A stretch of DNA of 64,000 nt from NCBI RefSeq assembly GCF_005144475.1, contig NZ_SWJZ01000025.1, forward strand, positions 1 through 64,000, written 5' to 3'. The stretch is from Rhodobacter capsulatus. GTDB lineage: Bacteria; Pseudomonadota; Alphaproteobacteria; Rhodobacterales; Rhodobacteraceae. How positions within the stretch are numbered: the stretch's first letter is position 1; every line of letters starts with the position of its first letter. Made by a program: the position numbers and the translations under genes. This document shows positions 1 through 8,451 of the stretch, one piece after another. The notes under the pieces were generated by a model. It saw nothing but the letters and a program-made list of their open reading frames with translations. It had not been told where the DNA came from and made no database searches.

Positions 1-223
1 CGGCCACCGGCTCGGGCGCGGCGGGCTTCACCGGCGCGGCGGCGGCCACGGGCGCGGGCGCGGCAGGCGCCCCTTCGACCCGGTTCGACAGGCCCAGACG
101 ATGCACCTTGCCGATCACGGCATTGCGCGTCACCCCGCCCAGCTCCTTGGCGATCTGGCTGGCCGATTGCCCCTCGGTCCACATCTTTTTCAGAAGTTCG
201 ACACGTTCATCGGTCCAGGACAT
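1..223 (-). CDS. gcrA: GcrA cell cycle regulator (3' end outside window)
   Basis: About 74 N-terminal codons are present. The protein starts MSWTDERVELLKKMWTEG and continues through a helix-turn-helix with SASQIAKELGG and NAVIGKVHRLGLS, the hallmark of GcrA. An Ala/Pro-rich linker follows and runs off the left edge. GcrA is an alphaproteobacterial transcription factor that acts with sigma-70 at methylated GANTC promoters to control cell-cycle genes. The ATG is at 221-223. The zinc-binding C-terminal part cannot be seen here. Confidence 0.93.
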   Translation of the reverse strand, partial: MSWTDERVELLKKMWTEGQSASQIAKELGGVTRNAVIGKVHRLGLSNRVEGAPAAPAPVAAAAPVKPAAPEPVA

Positions 224-323
224 CGGCGCACCTTGTTTCTTCGCCCCGCGGGGGCGGCGTTCATCACCCGTCCGGGCAGACCCGAGCAGGCATCCCCCAT
301 CGGGGCGGTCTGACCCATTTTAG

Positions 324-356
324 CCGGGACGGTGCGCAATACAAGGACCGTCCCGG
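324..356. repeat. Perfect inverted repeat between lrp-like gene and gcrA
   Basis: The arms CCGGGACGGT (324-333) and ACCGTCCCGG (347-356) are perfectly complementary around a 13-base loop. The site lies downstream of the AsnC/Lrp gene and upstream of gcrA, both on the minus strand. No clear U-run follows on either strand, so it may be a weak terminator or an operator for gcrA. The rest of 224-385 shows nothing recognisable. Confidence 0.5.
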
Positions 357-385
357 AAATTCAAGGGCGACCGAAAGACCCGGCG

Positions 386-853
386 TCAGAACCGGGCCGC
401 CGGACGGCGCGAGGACAGCTGCAGGTTGGTTTCCGTCCGCCCCACCCCCTCGACGCGGCGGATCGACAGGATCGTCTCGTCCAGTTCCTCGAGCGAGCGG
501 GCGCCGATTTCCGCCATCAGATCCCATTGCCCGTTCGTCGTATGCACTGCCTGCACCGGCGGCAGGCCGAGCAGGCGGGCGATCACCTTTTCGGTCGACC
601 GCCCGTCGATGGAGAGCAGCATCAGGCCCCGCACCGGCGCGGCAGAGACATCGGCGCGCGTCATCACGGTAAAGCCCGAGATTTCGCCGCGCGCCACCAG
701 CCGCTCGATCCGCGCGCGCACGGTGGCACGCGACAGACCAAGCTGCACGGCGAGGTCCGACACCGCGGCCCGGCCGTCGCGGCGCAACGCCGCGATCAGC
801 CGTTGGTCGGTGTCGTCCAGACGCTCTGCCCCGCGGGCGGGTTCGCCCCACAT
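386..853 (-). CDS. Lrp/AsnC family transcriptional regulator
   Basis: This is a 155-residue DNA-binding regulator. An N-terminal winged helix-turn-helix (LDDTDQRLIAALRRDGR, then LGLSRATVRARIERL) is followed by an AsnC/RAM ligand-binding domain (GLMLLSIDGRSTEKV, VHTTNGQWDLMAEI). Members sense amino acids and form dimers to octamers. I chose the ATG at 851-853 (MWGEPARG) because it lies 4 bases after the stop of the aminotransferase gene, which suggests cotranscription. The likely role is amino-acid-responsive control of the neighbouring aminotransferase or other genes; the effector cannot be read from the sequence. Confidence 0.9.
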   Translation of the reverse strand: MWGEPARGAERLDDTDQRLIAALRRDGRAAVSDLAVQLGLSRATVRARIERLVARGEISGFTVMTRADVSAAPVRGLMLLSIDGRSTEKVIARLLGLPPVQAVHTTNGQWDLMAEIGARSLEELDETILSIRRVEGVGRTETNLQLSSRRPAARF

Positions 854-857
854 GACC

Positions 858-2141
858 TCAGCCCTTCGCGGCGAGGATCGAGGCTTCGAGGATGTCCAGC
901 GCCTCGTCAAACACCGCGTCCTGGATCGTCAGCGGCGCGAGGAAACGGATGACGTTGCCGTAAACACCGCAGGTCAGCAGGATCAGGCCGCGGCTCAGCG
1001 CCTCTTCGCGGACGCGGTTGGTCATCTCCGGGTTCGGCGTGTCGGTGCCCGCGACATTGAACTCGACCGCGTTCATGAAGCCCGGACCGCGGATGTCGAT
1101 GATCTCCGGCACCGTGTCGCGCAGACCCGCCAGACGCTGCTTCAACCGCGCGCCCAGACGCTCGGCACGGGCGCAAAGCTGTTCGTCCTCGATCACGTCC
1201 AGAACGGCATGCGCGGCGGCGACGGCGATCGGGCTGCCCGCATAGGTGCCGCCAAGGCCGCCCGGGTTCGGGCTGTCCATGATTTCGGCCTTGCCGGTCA
1301 CGGCCGAGATCGGGAAGCCGCCGCCCAGCCCCTTGGCCATGGTGGTGATGTCGGCGGCGACGCCGTGATGTTCCATCGCGAAGAGCTTGCCGGTGCGGGC
1401 AAAGCCGGTCTGCACCTCGTCGGCGATCAGGACGATGCCGTGCTTGTCGGCGATCTCGCGCAGTTTGCGCATGAAGCCTTCCGGCACCGGGTAGAAGCCG
1501 CCCTCGCCCTGCACGGGTTCAACGATGATCGCGGCGACGCGGGCGGGTTCGATATCGGCCTTGAACAGGCGTTCCAGCGCCGCCACGGCCTCCTCGCCCG
1601 TCACGCCATGCAGCGGGCAGGGGAAGGGCAGGTGCCAGACGTCGTTCATCATCGGGCCGAAGCCGGCCTTGTAAGGCTGGACCTTGCCGGTCAGCGTCAT
1701 GCCCATGAAGGTGCGGCCGTGAAAGCCGCCCGCAAAGGCCACAACGCCCGCGCGGCCGGTGTAGTGACGGGCAATCTTGATCGCGTTTTCAACGGCTTCG
1801 GCGCCGGTGGTGGCGAAGATGGTTTTCTTGGCGAAATCACCGGGCACGGCGGCGTTCAGACGCTCGGCCAGGGTGACGTAGTTTTCGTAAGGAACGACCT
1901 GATGGCAGGTGTGGGTGAAAGCGTCGAGCTGCGCCTTGACCGCCTCGATCACCCGCGGATGGCGGTGGCCGGTGTTCACCACGGCGATGCCCGCGGCGAA
2001 GTCGATGAAGCGGGCGCCGGTCTTGTCCCAGATTTCCGCGTTTTCGGCGCGTTCGGCATAGATCTGCGTCGTCACGCCAACGCCCTTGGCGATGGCGGCG
2101 GCACGGCGGGCGGACAGGTCGGGCGAGGTTTGCACGGTCAT
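858..2141 (-). CDS. gabT: 4-aminobutyrate--2-oxoglutarate transaminase (class III aminotransferase)
   Basis: A 427-residue PLP-dependent class III aminotransferase. It transfers the amino group of GABA (or a related omega-amine) to 2-oxoglutarate, giving succinate semialdehyde and glutamate. Visible features are the PLP-phosphate loop (TTGAEAVENAIKIAR), FAGGFHGRT, the aspartate in LIADEVQTGFARTG and the Schiff-base lysine in TTMAKGLGGGFPI. The start MTVQTSPDL is preceded by GGAGCC; an in-frame extension to 2222 is AT-rich and unlike the family. An Lrp-like gene follows 4 bases downstream and a MerR-XRE-cupin regulator is divergent. GABA is the family call, but 5-aminovalerate or putrescine-derived substrates are also possible. 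Confidence 0.9.
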   Translation of the reverse strand: MTVQTSPDLSARRAAAIAKGVGVTTQIYAERAENAEIWDKTGARFIDFAAGIAVVNTGHRHPRVIEAVKAQLDAFTHTCHQVVPYENYVTLAERLNAAVPGDFAKKTIFATTGAEAVENAIKIARHYTGRAGVVAFAGGFHGRTFMGMTLTGKVQPYKAGFGPMMNDVWHLPFPCPLHGVTGEEAVAALERLFKADIEPARVAAIIVEPVQGEGGFYPVPEGFMRKLREIADKHGIVLIADEVQTGFARTGKLFAMEHHGVAADITTMAKGLGGGFPISAVTGKAEIMDSPNPGGLGGTYAGSPIAVAAAHAVLDVIEDEQLCARAERLGARLKQRLAGLRDTVPEIIDIRGPGFMNAVEFNVAGTDTPNPEMTNRVREEALSRGLILLTCGVYGNVIRFLAPLTIQDAVFDEALDILEASILAAKG

Positions 2142-2192
2142 GAAGGGGCTCCGATTCGAGATATCGCATCCTCTCACTTTACATTTTTTCTG

Positions 2193-2206
2193 CAAGAAAA
2201 TTCTTG
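2193..2206. promoter_or_regulatory. Palindrome in divergent gabT/regulator promoter region
   Basis: CAAGAA-AA-TTCTTG is a 6-2-6 inverted repeat in the AT-rich 2142-2252 interval between the two divergent genes. It is the best candidate operator for the adjacent MerR-XRE-cupin regulator. This is inference from symmetry and position only. Confidence 0.45.
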
Positions 2207-2252
2207 GCAAGATCGGTGACAAAGGTCATCCTTGGCCTGTAAGGCAGGTGAA

Positions 2253-3074
2253 ATGACCGAGTCGCTCTCAGATACGCCCGAGGACGAGCCGCTGTTTCGG
2301 GTGACCGAGGCTGCGCGGGCGGCGGGCGTGGCGTCGTCCACGCTGCGGCTGTGGGAGACGCAGGGGCTGATTGCGCCGCAACGCCGGGCCTCGGGGCAGC
2401 GGCTTTATTCGGCCACCGATGTGGCGCGGCTGCAGCGCATCGCCTTTCTGCGCCGCGAGGCCGGGCTGAACCCCGCTGCGATCCGCGCGACGCTGGAAGC
2501 TGAAAGCGACGCCCCCGCGCCCCCCGCGATCACCAACGAACCGCTTGGCACGGCGCTGCGGGCGCTGCGGCAAAACCGCGGCGAGACGCTTGACACCGTG
2601 GCGCAGGCGATGGGGGTGTCGGCCTCGGCGCTGTCGACGCTGGAACGCACCGGGGCGGGGGTCAGCTTCAAGACGCTGGCCGATCTGGCGCAATATTACG
2701 GCACGACGGTCTCGCGGCTTTCCGGGCAGGACGAAGTCGGGCACCCCGTGGTGCGGGCGGGCGCGGCGCGGGTCTGGCCGATGCCGGTCGAGGGCGTCCG
2801 GGTCGAGGTTCTGGCCGAGGGGCGGCGGCAGATGGATTGCCACCGCTTCATCCTCGCCCCCGGCGCGGCCTCGGAGGGCGGTTACGGCCACGAGGGCGAG
2901 GAATTCATCACCGTGCTGGAAGGCCGCTTCCGGCTGACGCTGGACGGGACCGAGCTGCACGAACTGGGCGTCGGCGACAGCATCTATTTCGAAAGCCGCC
3001 GCCCGCATGCCTGGGCCAATGCCGCCGACGGGCGCACGGTGGTGATCTGGGTCAACACGCCCCCGACCTTCTGA
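2253..3074 (+). CDS. MerR-XRE-cupin fusion transcriptional regulator
   Basis: A 273-residue regulator with three modules. A MerR-type winged helix at about residues 12-75 (FRVTEAARAAGVASSTLRLW) is followed by a second, XRE/HTH_3 helix-turn-helix at about 98-155 (LGTALRALRQNRGETLDTVA) and a C-terminal cupin_2 sensor at about 195-270 (GHEGEEFITVLEGRFRLTLDG). XRE-cupin proteins usually control amine or amino-acid catabolism. The tandem DNA-binding domains could read two half-sites or a long operator. The ATG at 2253 is taken rather than an upstream TTG. It is divergent from gabT, which suggests it controls gabT and itself. Confidence 0.88.
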   Translation: MTESLSDTPEDEPLFRVTEAARAAGVASSTLRLWETQGLIAPQRRASGQRLYSATDVARLQRIAFLRREAGLNPAAIRATLEAESDAPAPPAITNEPLGTALRALRQNRGETLDTVAQAMGVSASALSTLERTGAGVSFKTLADLAQYYGTTVSRLSGQDEVGHPVVRAGAARVWPMPVEGVRVEVLAEGRRQMDCHRFILAPGAASEGGYGHEGEEFITVLEGRFRLTLDGTELHELGVGDSIYFESRRPHAWANAADGRTVVIWVNTPPTF

Positions 3075-3173
3075 CCGCCCGACCTTCTGACACCGCCGAA
3101 GGCCACACCTTTGCGTGATGCCCTTGCGAGGATCGCGCGGCGCGGTCACTCTGACCGAAACACCGGAGGTCCC

Positions 3174-3590
3174 ATGCGTGTCGCCGTTCTCGCCCTTGCC
3201 CTGATCGCCCTTGCCGCCTGCAAGGAGGACGCGGCGCAGACCCCGGCCGATCCGCTGGCCCTGATCGGCACCGGAACCGAATGGACCGTCACCGAGATCG
3301 CGGGCGCCGCCGTGCCGGCGGACGTTAGCGTCACGATCCTGTCGCCCGAGCCGGGGATGATCGCGGGCACGTCAGGCTGCAACCGCTATTCGGGACGCAT
3401 CGAGACCCGCGACGGCGCCCTGCATGTCGGCGCGCTGGCCGGAACCCGGATGATGTGCCCGCCCGCGCAGATGCAGGTGGAACAGGCCTTCCATTCAACC
3501 ATCGGCACGGTGACGGCCTTGCGGCAGGCAGGTCCGGCGCTGGACTTCACCGATGCCGCGGGCAAGGTGGTGCTGCGCGCCAGCCGCTAG
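3174..3590 (+). CDS. META-domain (HslJ-like) lipoprotein
   Basis: A 138-residue envelope protein. The start MRVAVLALALIALAACKED gives a signal peptide with a LAAC lipobox, so it should be lipidated at the cysteine near residue 16. The remainder is one META/HslJ domain: GTEWTVTEIAG at the start, then the GTSGCNRYSG core and MMCPPAQMQVEQAF. The ATG at 3174 is preceded by CGGAGGT. The biochemical role of META domains is not settled; HslJ-like proteins are linked to stress resistance. It stands alone between the cupin regulator and the rhomboid protease. Confidence 0.87.
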   Translation: MRVAVLALALIALAACKEDAAQTPADPLALIGTGTEWTVTEIAGAAVPADVSVTILSPEPGMIAGTSGCNRYSGRIETRDGALHVGALAGTRMMCPPAQMQVEQAFHSTIGTVTALRQAGPALDFTDAAGKVVLRASR

Positions 3591-3629
3591 AGGCTTGACG
3601 CGAAACCTGTCTTCGGGAAGGCTGGGCCG

Positions 3630-4355
3630 ATGTTCCCGATCCGCGATCATAACCCCTCGACCCGCACCCCCTGGGTGGTGCGCGGGCTGATCGTGCTCAA
3701 CGTGCTGATCTATGTGCTGACGGCCGAGTGGGGCGGGCGGATGATCGGGCTTTGGCAATGGGGCGCGCTTTACCCCGAGGCGATCAGCCACGGCGTCTGG
3801 CTGCACGGGCTTGTCACCCATATGTTCCTGCATGCGGGCATCATGCATATCGCGGGCAACATGCTGTTTTTGTGGGTCTTTGGCGACAACCTCGAAGATC
3901 AGCTCGGTCATTTCGGCTTTCTCGTCTTCTATCTGCTCGGCGGGCTCGCCGCGGCGGGCGCGCAGATCGCGGGCGATCCTTTCAGCGACGTGCCGATGGT
4001 CGGCGCCTCGGGGGCGATCGCCGCGGTGATGGGCGGCTATCTGCTGCTCTTCCCGAAAGCCCGCGTCGATATCCTGTTCATCTTCGTCATCGTCTACAAG
4101 ATCTTCACCATCCGCGCCTGGATCGTGCTGGGCTTCTGGTTCGCGGTGCAGCTTTTGAATTCGCTCGGCGGTTCGGCCGATGGCGTGGCGTACTGGGCGC
4201 ATGCGGGCGGTTTTCTGGCCGGGCTGGTGCTGATGGCGCCGCATTTCCTGCGCCTGGGCGGGCCGCGGTTCTGGCGCGACCATGGCGGGCTGCCGCCCAA
4301 TCCCTCGATCGACTATGTGGCGACCCGCGTGCCGGTGGTGAAGCGGCGCCGCTAG
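3630..4355 (+). CDS. Rhomboid family intramembrane serine protease
   Basis: A 241-residue polytopic membrane protein. The catalytic serine lies in VGASGAIAAVMGG and the catalytic histidine in YWAHAGGFLAGL; HIAGNMLFLWVFG supplies the conserved His/Asn of TM2. About six membrane helices can be traced, and the tail is short and basic (VVKRRR). Rhomboids cleave transmembrane helices of substrates, but the substrate here is unknown. The gene converges on the GMC oxidoreductase with only 10 bases between the stop codons. Confidence 0.93.
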   Translation: MFPIRDHNPSTRTPWVVRGLIVLNVLIYVLTAEWGGRMIGLWQWGALYPEAISHGVWLHGLVTHMFLHAGIMHIAGNMLFLWVFGDNLEDQLGHFGFLVFYLLGGLAAAGAQIAGDPFSDVPMVGASGAIAAVMGGYLLLFPKARVDILFIFVIVYKIFTIRAWIVLGFWFAVQLLNSLGGSADGVAYWAHAGGFLAGLVLMAPHFLRLGGPRFWRDHGGLPPNPSIDYVATRVPVVKRRR

Positions 4356-4365
4356 CGGGCCCGGA

Positions 4366-5967
4366 TCATCGCCCCCTTATCATCGCCGCCGCGCGTTCCG
4401 CGATCATGATGGTGGGCGCATTGGTATTGCCGCCAATGAGGCTTGGCATGACCGAGGCATCGACGACCCGCAGCCCCGCCACACCGCGCACCCGCAATTC
4501 GGGATCGACCACCGCCGCCGCATCCGTGCCCATGCGGCAGGTGCCGACCGGGTGATAGATCGTGTCGGCACGCGCGCGGATATCGGCCATCAGCCCGGCG
4601 TCTGACCCGTCCGGCGGATAAAGCCGCGCGCCGCGCCAGGGCGCGAGCGGCGCTGCCCCGGTGATCTGCTCCAGCATCCGCGCCGCCCGCAGCATCAGCG
4701 CCGCATCGCGCGGATCGGCAAGAAACCCGGGGTCGATCAAGGGCGCCTTGCGCGGGTTCTTCGAGGCCAGCCGCACCGTCCCCCGCGACTGCGGCCGCAG
4801 CACGCAGATATGCGCCGACCAGCCGTCCGCGACATGCAGCTTGCGCATATGCTGATCGACGATGCCGACGACGAAATGGATCTGCAGATCGGGCACCGTC
4901 ACCTCGGGCGCGGATCGCAGAAACGCCCCGCCCTCGGCCATGGGCGAGGCGAAAAGCCCCTCGCCGTGCCGCATCCAGCCGCCCGCGGCCTTGGCCAGCC
5001 GCCACAGCCCGCGCGGATTGAGGCCCACCACGTCACGGCGCGGCGAAAAGTGGGAAATCGTGTAATCCAGATGATCCTGCAGGTTCGCGCCGACGCCGGG
5101 CAGATCCTGCACGACATCAATGCCCAGATCGCGCAGATGCGCCCCGGGCCCGATGCCCGAGAGCATCAAAAGCTGCGGCGAACCGAAAGCCCCGGCCGAG
5201 ACGATCACCTCCCGCGCCGCCTCCAGCCGCAGCCGGTGCCATCCCTGCCGCACCAGCGCCCCGGTGGCGCGACCATCAACGATCAGCACCTTTTCCGCCC
5301 GTGCCCCGGTCAGCACCGTCAGGTTCGGCCGGTGCAGCACCGGATGCAGATAGGCGGCCGCGGCGGAGCAGCGCTCGCCCTTCCTCGGCCCATCCCAGAA
5401 TTGCGTGACCTGATAGGGGGCGGCGCCCTCTTGCCGGTCACCATTGAAATCCTCGGTTTCCGGGCAGTCCACCGCGCCGCAGGCCTGCACGAAAGCGCGC
5501 GTGATCGGCCGCGGGCGGCGCTGATCCCCCACCTGCAGCGGCCCTTCCGCCCCGTGATGCGCGGACGGCCCGCGACTGTTGCGTTCGGATTTCAGAAACC
5601 ACGGCTGGCAGGCGGCCCAATCCCAGCCCGTGGCCCCCTCTGCCGCCCAACGGTCATAGTCCGAGGGGTGGCCGCGCACATACAGCATCGCATTGATCGC
5701 CGACGACCCGCCCAGCCCCCTGCCCCGCGGCTGAAACCCCCGCCGCCCGTCCAGACCGGGCTGCGGCACCGTATGCAGCGCCCAGTTGTGGGCGCGCAGA
5801 TAGCCCGGCACCAGCGCGGCGACCAAGGCGGGCGCCCGCACCAGAATGTCTTTCGCCGCGTCGCCCGCCTCGACCAGACAGACGCGGGTGCCCGGATCTT
5901 CGCTCAGCCGCGCCGCCAGCACCGACCCGGCCGAGCCGCCGCCCAGAATGACATAGTCGAAATGCAT
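4366..5967 (-). CDS. GMC family FAD-dependent oxidoreductase (choline/alcohol dehydrogenase-like)
   Basis: A 533-residue flavoprotein. The N-terminal Rossmann ADP-binding motif is YVILGGGSAGSVLAARLSED. GMC signatures are GRGLGGSSAINAMLYVRGHP and GAFGSPQLLMLSGIGPG. The C-terminal active-site region YHPVGTCRMG holds the conserved histidine, and GGNTNAPTIMIAERAA the second conserved position. It oxidises an alcohol to an aldehyde with FAD. Homologues are labelled choline dehydrogenase or alcohol dehydrogenase (AlkJ-like). No betaine genes are nearby, so the substrate is open. Confidence 0.9.
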   Translation of the reverse strand: MHFDYVILGGGSAGSVLAARLSEDPGTRVCLVEAGDAAKDILVRAPALVAALVPGYLRAHNWALHTVPQPGLDGRRGFQPRGRGLGGSSAINAMLYVRGHPSDYDRWAAEGATGWDWAACQPWFLKSERNSRGPSAHHGAEGPLQVGDQRRPRPITRAFVQACGAVDCPETEDFNGDRQEGAAPYQVTQFWDGPRKGERCSAAAAYLHPVLHRPNLTVLTGARAEKVLIVDGRATGALVRQGWHRLRLEAAREVIVSAGAFGSPQLLMLSGIGPGAHLRDLGIDVVQDLPGVGANLQDHLDYTISHFSPRRDVVGLNPRGLWRLAKAAGGWMRHGEGLFASPMAEGGAFLRSAPEVTVPDLQIHFVVGIVDQHMRKLHVADGWSAHICVLRPQSRGTVRLASKNPRKAPLIDPGFLADPRDAALMLRAARMLEQITGAAPLAPWRGARLYPPDGSDAGLMADIRARADTIYHPVGTCRMGTDAAAVVDPELRVRGVAGLRVVDASVMPSLIGGNTNAPTIMIAERAAAMIRGR

Positions 5968-6030
5968 CAGGCTCCCCCGTTTCCGAGAGAGCCTAACCGG
6001 TTTTTCACATCTGCAAAGCGTGACTTCAGG

Positions 6031-8451
6031 TCACTTCCGCTGCACGCCGCCGGTGGCCTTGGTGACCTTGTCGACGACCTTGGCCGAGACCGCTTCGATC
6101 TCGGCATCGGTCAGGGTCTTGTCGCGCGGCTGCAGCCGGACCGACAGCGCGATCGACTTCTTGCCCGCGCCCATCTGCTCCTCGGCCTTGGCGCCGGTGA
6201 ACTGGTCGAAGACCGAGACCGCCTCGATCAGCGCCTTGTCGGCCCCCATCGCGGCATTGACCGCGGTCAGCGCCTCGACGCCCGCCTCGACGACAAAAGC
6301 GAAATCGCGCTCGACCGCCTGCAGATCCGAGAGCGCCAGCGCAGGCCGGGTCGGCGTCTTGGCTTTCGGGAAGGGCACCGCTTCGATCCAGATCGTGAAG
6401 GCGACCGCCGGCCCCTTCACCCCCATCTCGCGCAGCACCTTCGGATGCACCTCGCCAAAGGAGGCCAGCGCCTTCGGCCCAAGCGCGATGGTGCCCGAGC
6501 GGCCCGGATGGAACCAGCCCGCCACCTTGCGATTGACCTGCACCCGTGCGGGGGCGCCGATGGCGGCCAGCACGGCCTCGACATCGGCCTTGGCGTCGTA
6601 AAGATCGACCGGACGGCGCGAGGCCCAGGGGTCACGCGGCGCCGAAGCGCCCACCAGCAGCCCCGCCGCCTGCAGCGCCTGATCGCCCGGCTCGCCACCG
6701 CTGAAAGCCGGACCAACCTCGAAGAGCGCCAGATCGGCAAAGCCGCGCGCCTGATTGCGCGCCGCCGCCTGCAACAGACCGGGCAGCAGATCCGGGCGCA
6801 GGTGGGTCATCTCCGACGAGATCGGGTTTTCGATCCGCGTCGCCTCAAGCCCGCCGCCGAACAGCGCCGCCGATTTCGCGTCGATGAAGCTGTAGGTCAC
6901 GCATTCGTTGTAGCCCAAGGCCGCAATCGTGCGCCGCGCGGTGCGTTCGCGGGTCTGAATGGGCGTCAGCACCGGGCCGGGAACGCCCGTGGTTTCGCGC
7001 GCCAGCGGACGGCCGACCAGCTTCGTCAGCGAGGCGATCCGCGCCACCTCCTCGACCAGATCCGCCTCGCCCAGCACGTCGGGCCGCCACGAGGGCGGCG
7101 ACGCCATGTCACCCTCGAAGGTGAAGCCAAGCGCCGTCAGCGTCTCGCGCTGCGTGGCCTCGGGGATCTCCATGCCGACAAGGCTGATCACCCGGGCGGG
7201 GTCGAGCTTGTAGGCGCGTTTGGTCACCGGCACGGCGCCGTCCATCACCACATTGGACGCCTCGCCGCCGCACAGCTCCAGCACCATCTGCGTGGCCAGT
7301 TCCAGCCCGGGCAGGGTGAACTCCGGGTCCACGCCGCGTTCGAACCGATAGCGCGCGTCCGAGTTGATCTTGAGCGCGCGGCCGGTGGTGGCAATGGTGA
7401 TCGGGTCCCAATAGGCGCTTTCAAGGAAGACATCGACCGTCGCCTCGGTGCAGCCCGACAGCTCCCCGCCCATGATCCCGGCAAGGCTTTCCGGCTGCGC
7501 ATCGTCGCAAATCACCATCTGCCCGGGGCGGAGCGTGTAGGTCTTGCCATCCAGCGCCAGAAGCTCCTCGCCGCCCTTGGCAGGGACAATCCGCAGGTTC
7601 CCCGCCACCTTCGCCGCATCAAACACATGCAGCGGGCGGTTCAGGTCATAGGTGAAGAAGTTGGTGATATCGACCAGGGCCGAGATCGGACGCAGCCCGA
7701 TCGCCTTCAGCCGCGCTTGCAGCCAGTCGGGGCTTTGCCCGTTCTTCACGCCGCGGATCAGACGGCCAGCAAACAGCGGGCAGCCTTTTTCCTTTAGGGT
7801 CGCATCGATCTCCACCTTGATCGGGCTTTCAAACCCGCCCGGCACGGCCTCGATGGCGAGCGGCTTCAGCCGCCCCATCCCCCGCGCCGCCAGATCGCGG
7901 GCGACGCCGCGCACGCCCAAAGCATCGGGGCGGTTCGGCGTGATCTTGATGTGGATCATCGGATCGACGGCCTCGGGGCGGTTTTCCGCCAGCCAGTCGA
8001 TGAACTTGCAACCGACCTCGGAATTCAGGCTGTCCTCGGGCAGCTCGATGATGCCGTTATGCTCGTCGGACAGCTCCAGCTCGCGTTCCGAGCACATCAT
8101 GCCGTGGCTTTCGACGCCGCGGATCTTGCCGATGCCGAGCGTGGTGTCGATGCCCGGCACATAATCGCCCGGTTTCGCCAGCACGACGGTGATGCCCGCC
8201 CGTGCATTCGGCGCGCCGCAGACGATGACCTTCTCGCCTTCGTCGGTCAGCACGCGGCAAACCCGCAGCTTGTCGGCATCGGGGTGCTTTTCGGCGTGCA
8301 GCACCTTGGCGATGGTGAAGGGGGCGAGTTTCGCGCCCGGGTTCACCACCTCCTCGACCTCAAGGCCAAGGTCGGTGAGCGCATCGGCGATCTCGGTGAC
8401 CGAGGCCTCGGTCTCGAGATGGTCTTTCAGCCAGGAGAGGGTGAATTTCAT
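6031..8451 (-). CDS. pheT: Phenylalanine--tRNA ligase beta subunit
   Basis: An 806-residue subunit, normal for bacterial PheT. Domains in order are the N-terminal [16 protein letters not shown] segment, a tRNA-binding OB fold at about 40-150 (KHPDADKLRVCRV), B3/B4 editing, B5, the catalytic-like core and a C-terminal ferredoxin-fold anticodon-binding domain (PALALSDLQAVERDFAFVV). With PheS it forms the alpha2beta2 enzyme that charges tRNA-Phe. Its ATG overlaps the stop of an inserted small gene by 4 bases (ATGA), so translation is likely coupled to that gene rather than directly to pheS. Confidence 0.97.
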   Translation of the reverse strand: MKFTLSWLKDHLETEASVTEIADALTDLGLEVEEVVNPGAKLAPFTIAKVLHAEKHPDADKLRVCRVLTDEGEKVIVCGAPNARAGITVVLAKPGDYVPGIDTTLGIGKIRGVESHGMMCSERELELSDEHNGIIELPEDSLNSEVGCKFIDWLAENRPEAVDPMIHIKITPNRPDALGVRGVARDLAARGMGRLKPLAIEAVPGGFESPIKVEIDATLKEKGCPLFAGRLIRGVKNGQSPDWLQARLKAIGLRPISALVDITNFFTYDLNRPLHVFDAAKVAGNLRIVPAKGGEELLALDGKTYTLRPGQMVICDDAQPESLAGIMGGELSGCTEATVDVFLESAYWDPITIATTGRALKINSDARYRFERGVDPEFTLPGLELATQMVLELCGGEASNVVMDGAVPVTKRAYKLDPARVISLVGMEIPEATQRETLTALGFTFEGDMASPPSWRPDVLGEADLVEEVARIASLTKLVGRPLARETTGVPGPVLTPIQTRERTARRTIAALGYNECVTYSFIDAKSAALFGGGLEATRIENPISSEMTHLRPDLLPGLLQAAARNQARGFADLALFEVGPAFSGGEPGDQALQAAGLLVGASAPRDPWASRRPVDLYDAKADVEAVLAAIGAPARVQVNRKVAGWFHPGRSGTIALGPKALASFGEVHPKVLREMGVKGPAVAFTIWIEAVPFPKAKTPTRPALALSDLQAVERDFAFVVEAGVEALTAVNAAMGADKALIEAVSVFDQFTGAKAEEQMGAGKKSIALSVRLQPRDKTLTDAEIEAVSAKVVDKVTKATGGVQRK

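Noticed and set aside
4810-7797. 995-codon plus-strand open frame
   Set aside because: Antisense to the GMC oxidoreductase and pheT, which both show full family motifs. The translation is Arg/His/Gly-rich with no domain.
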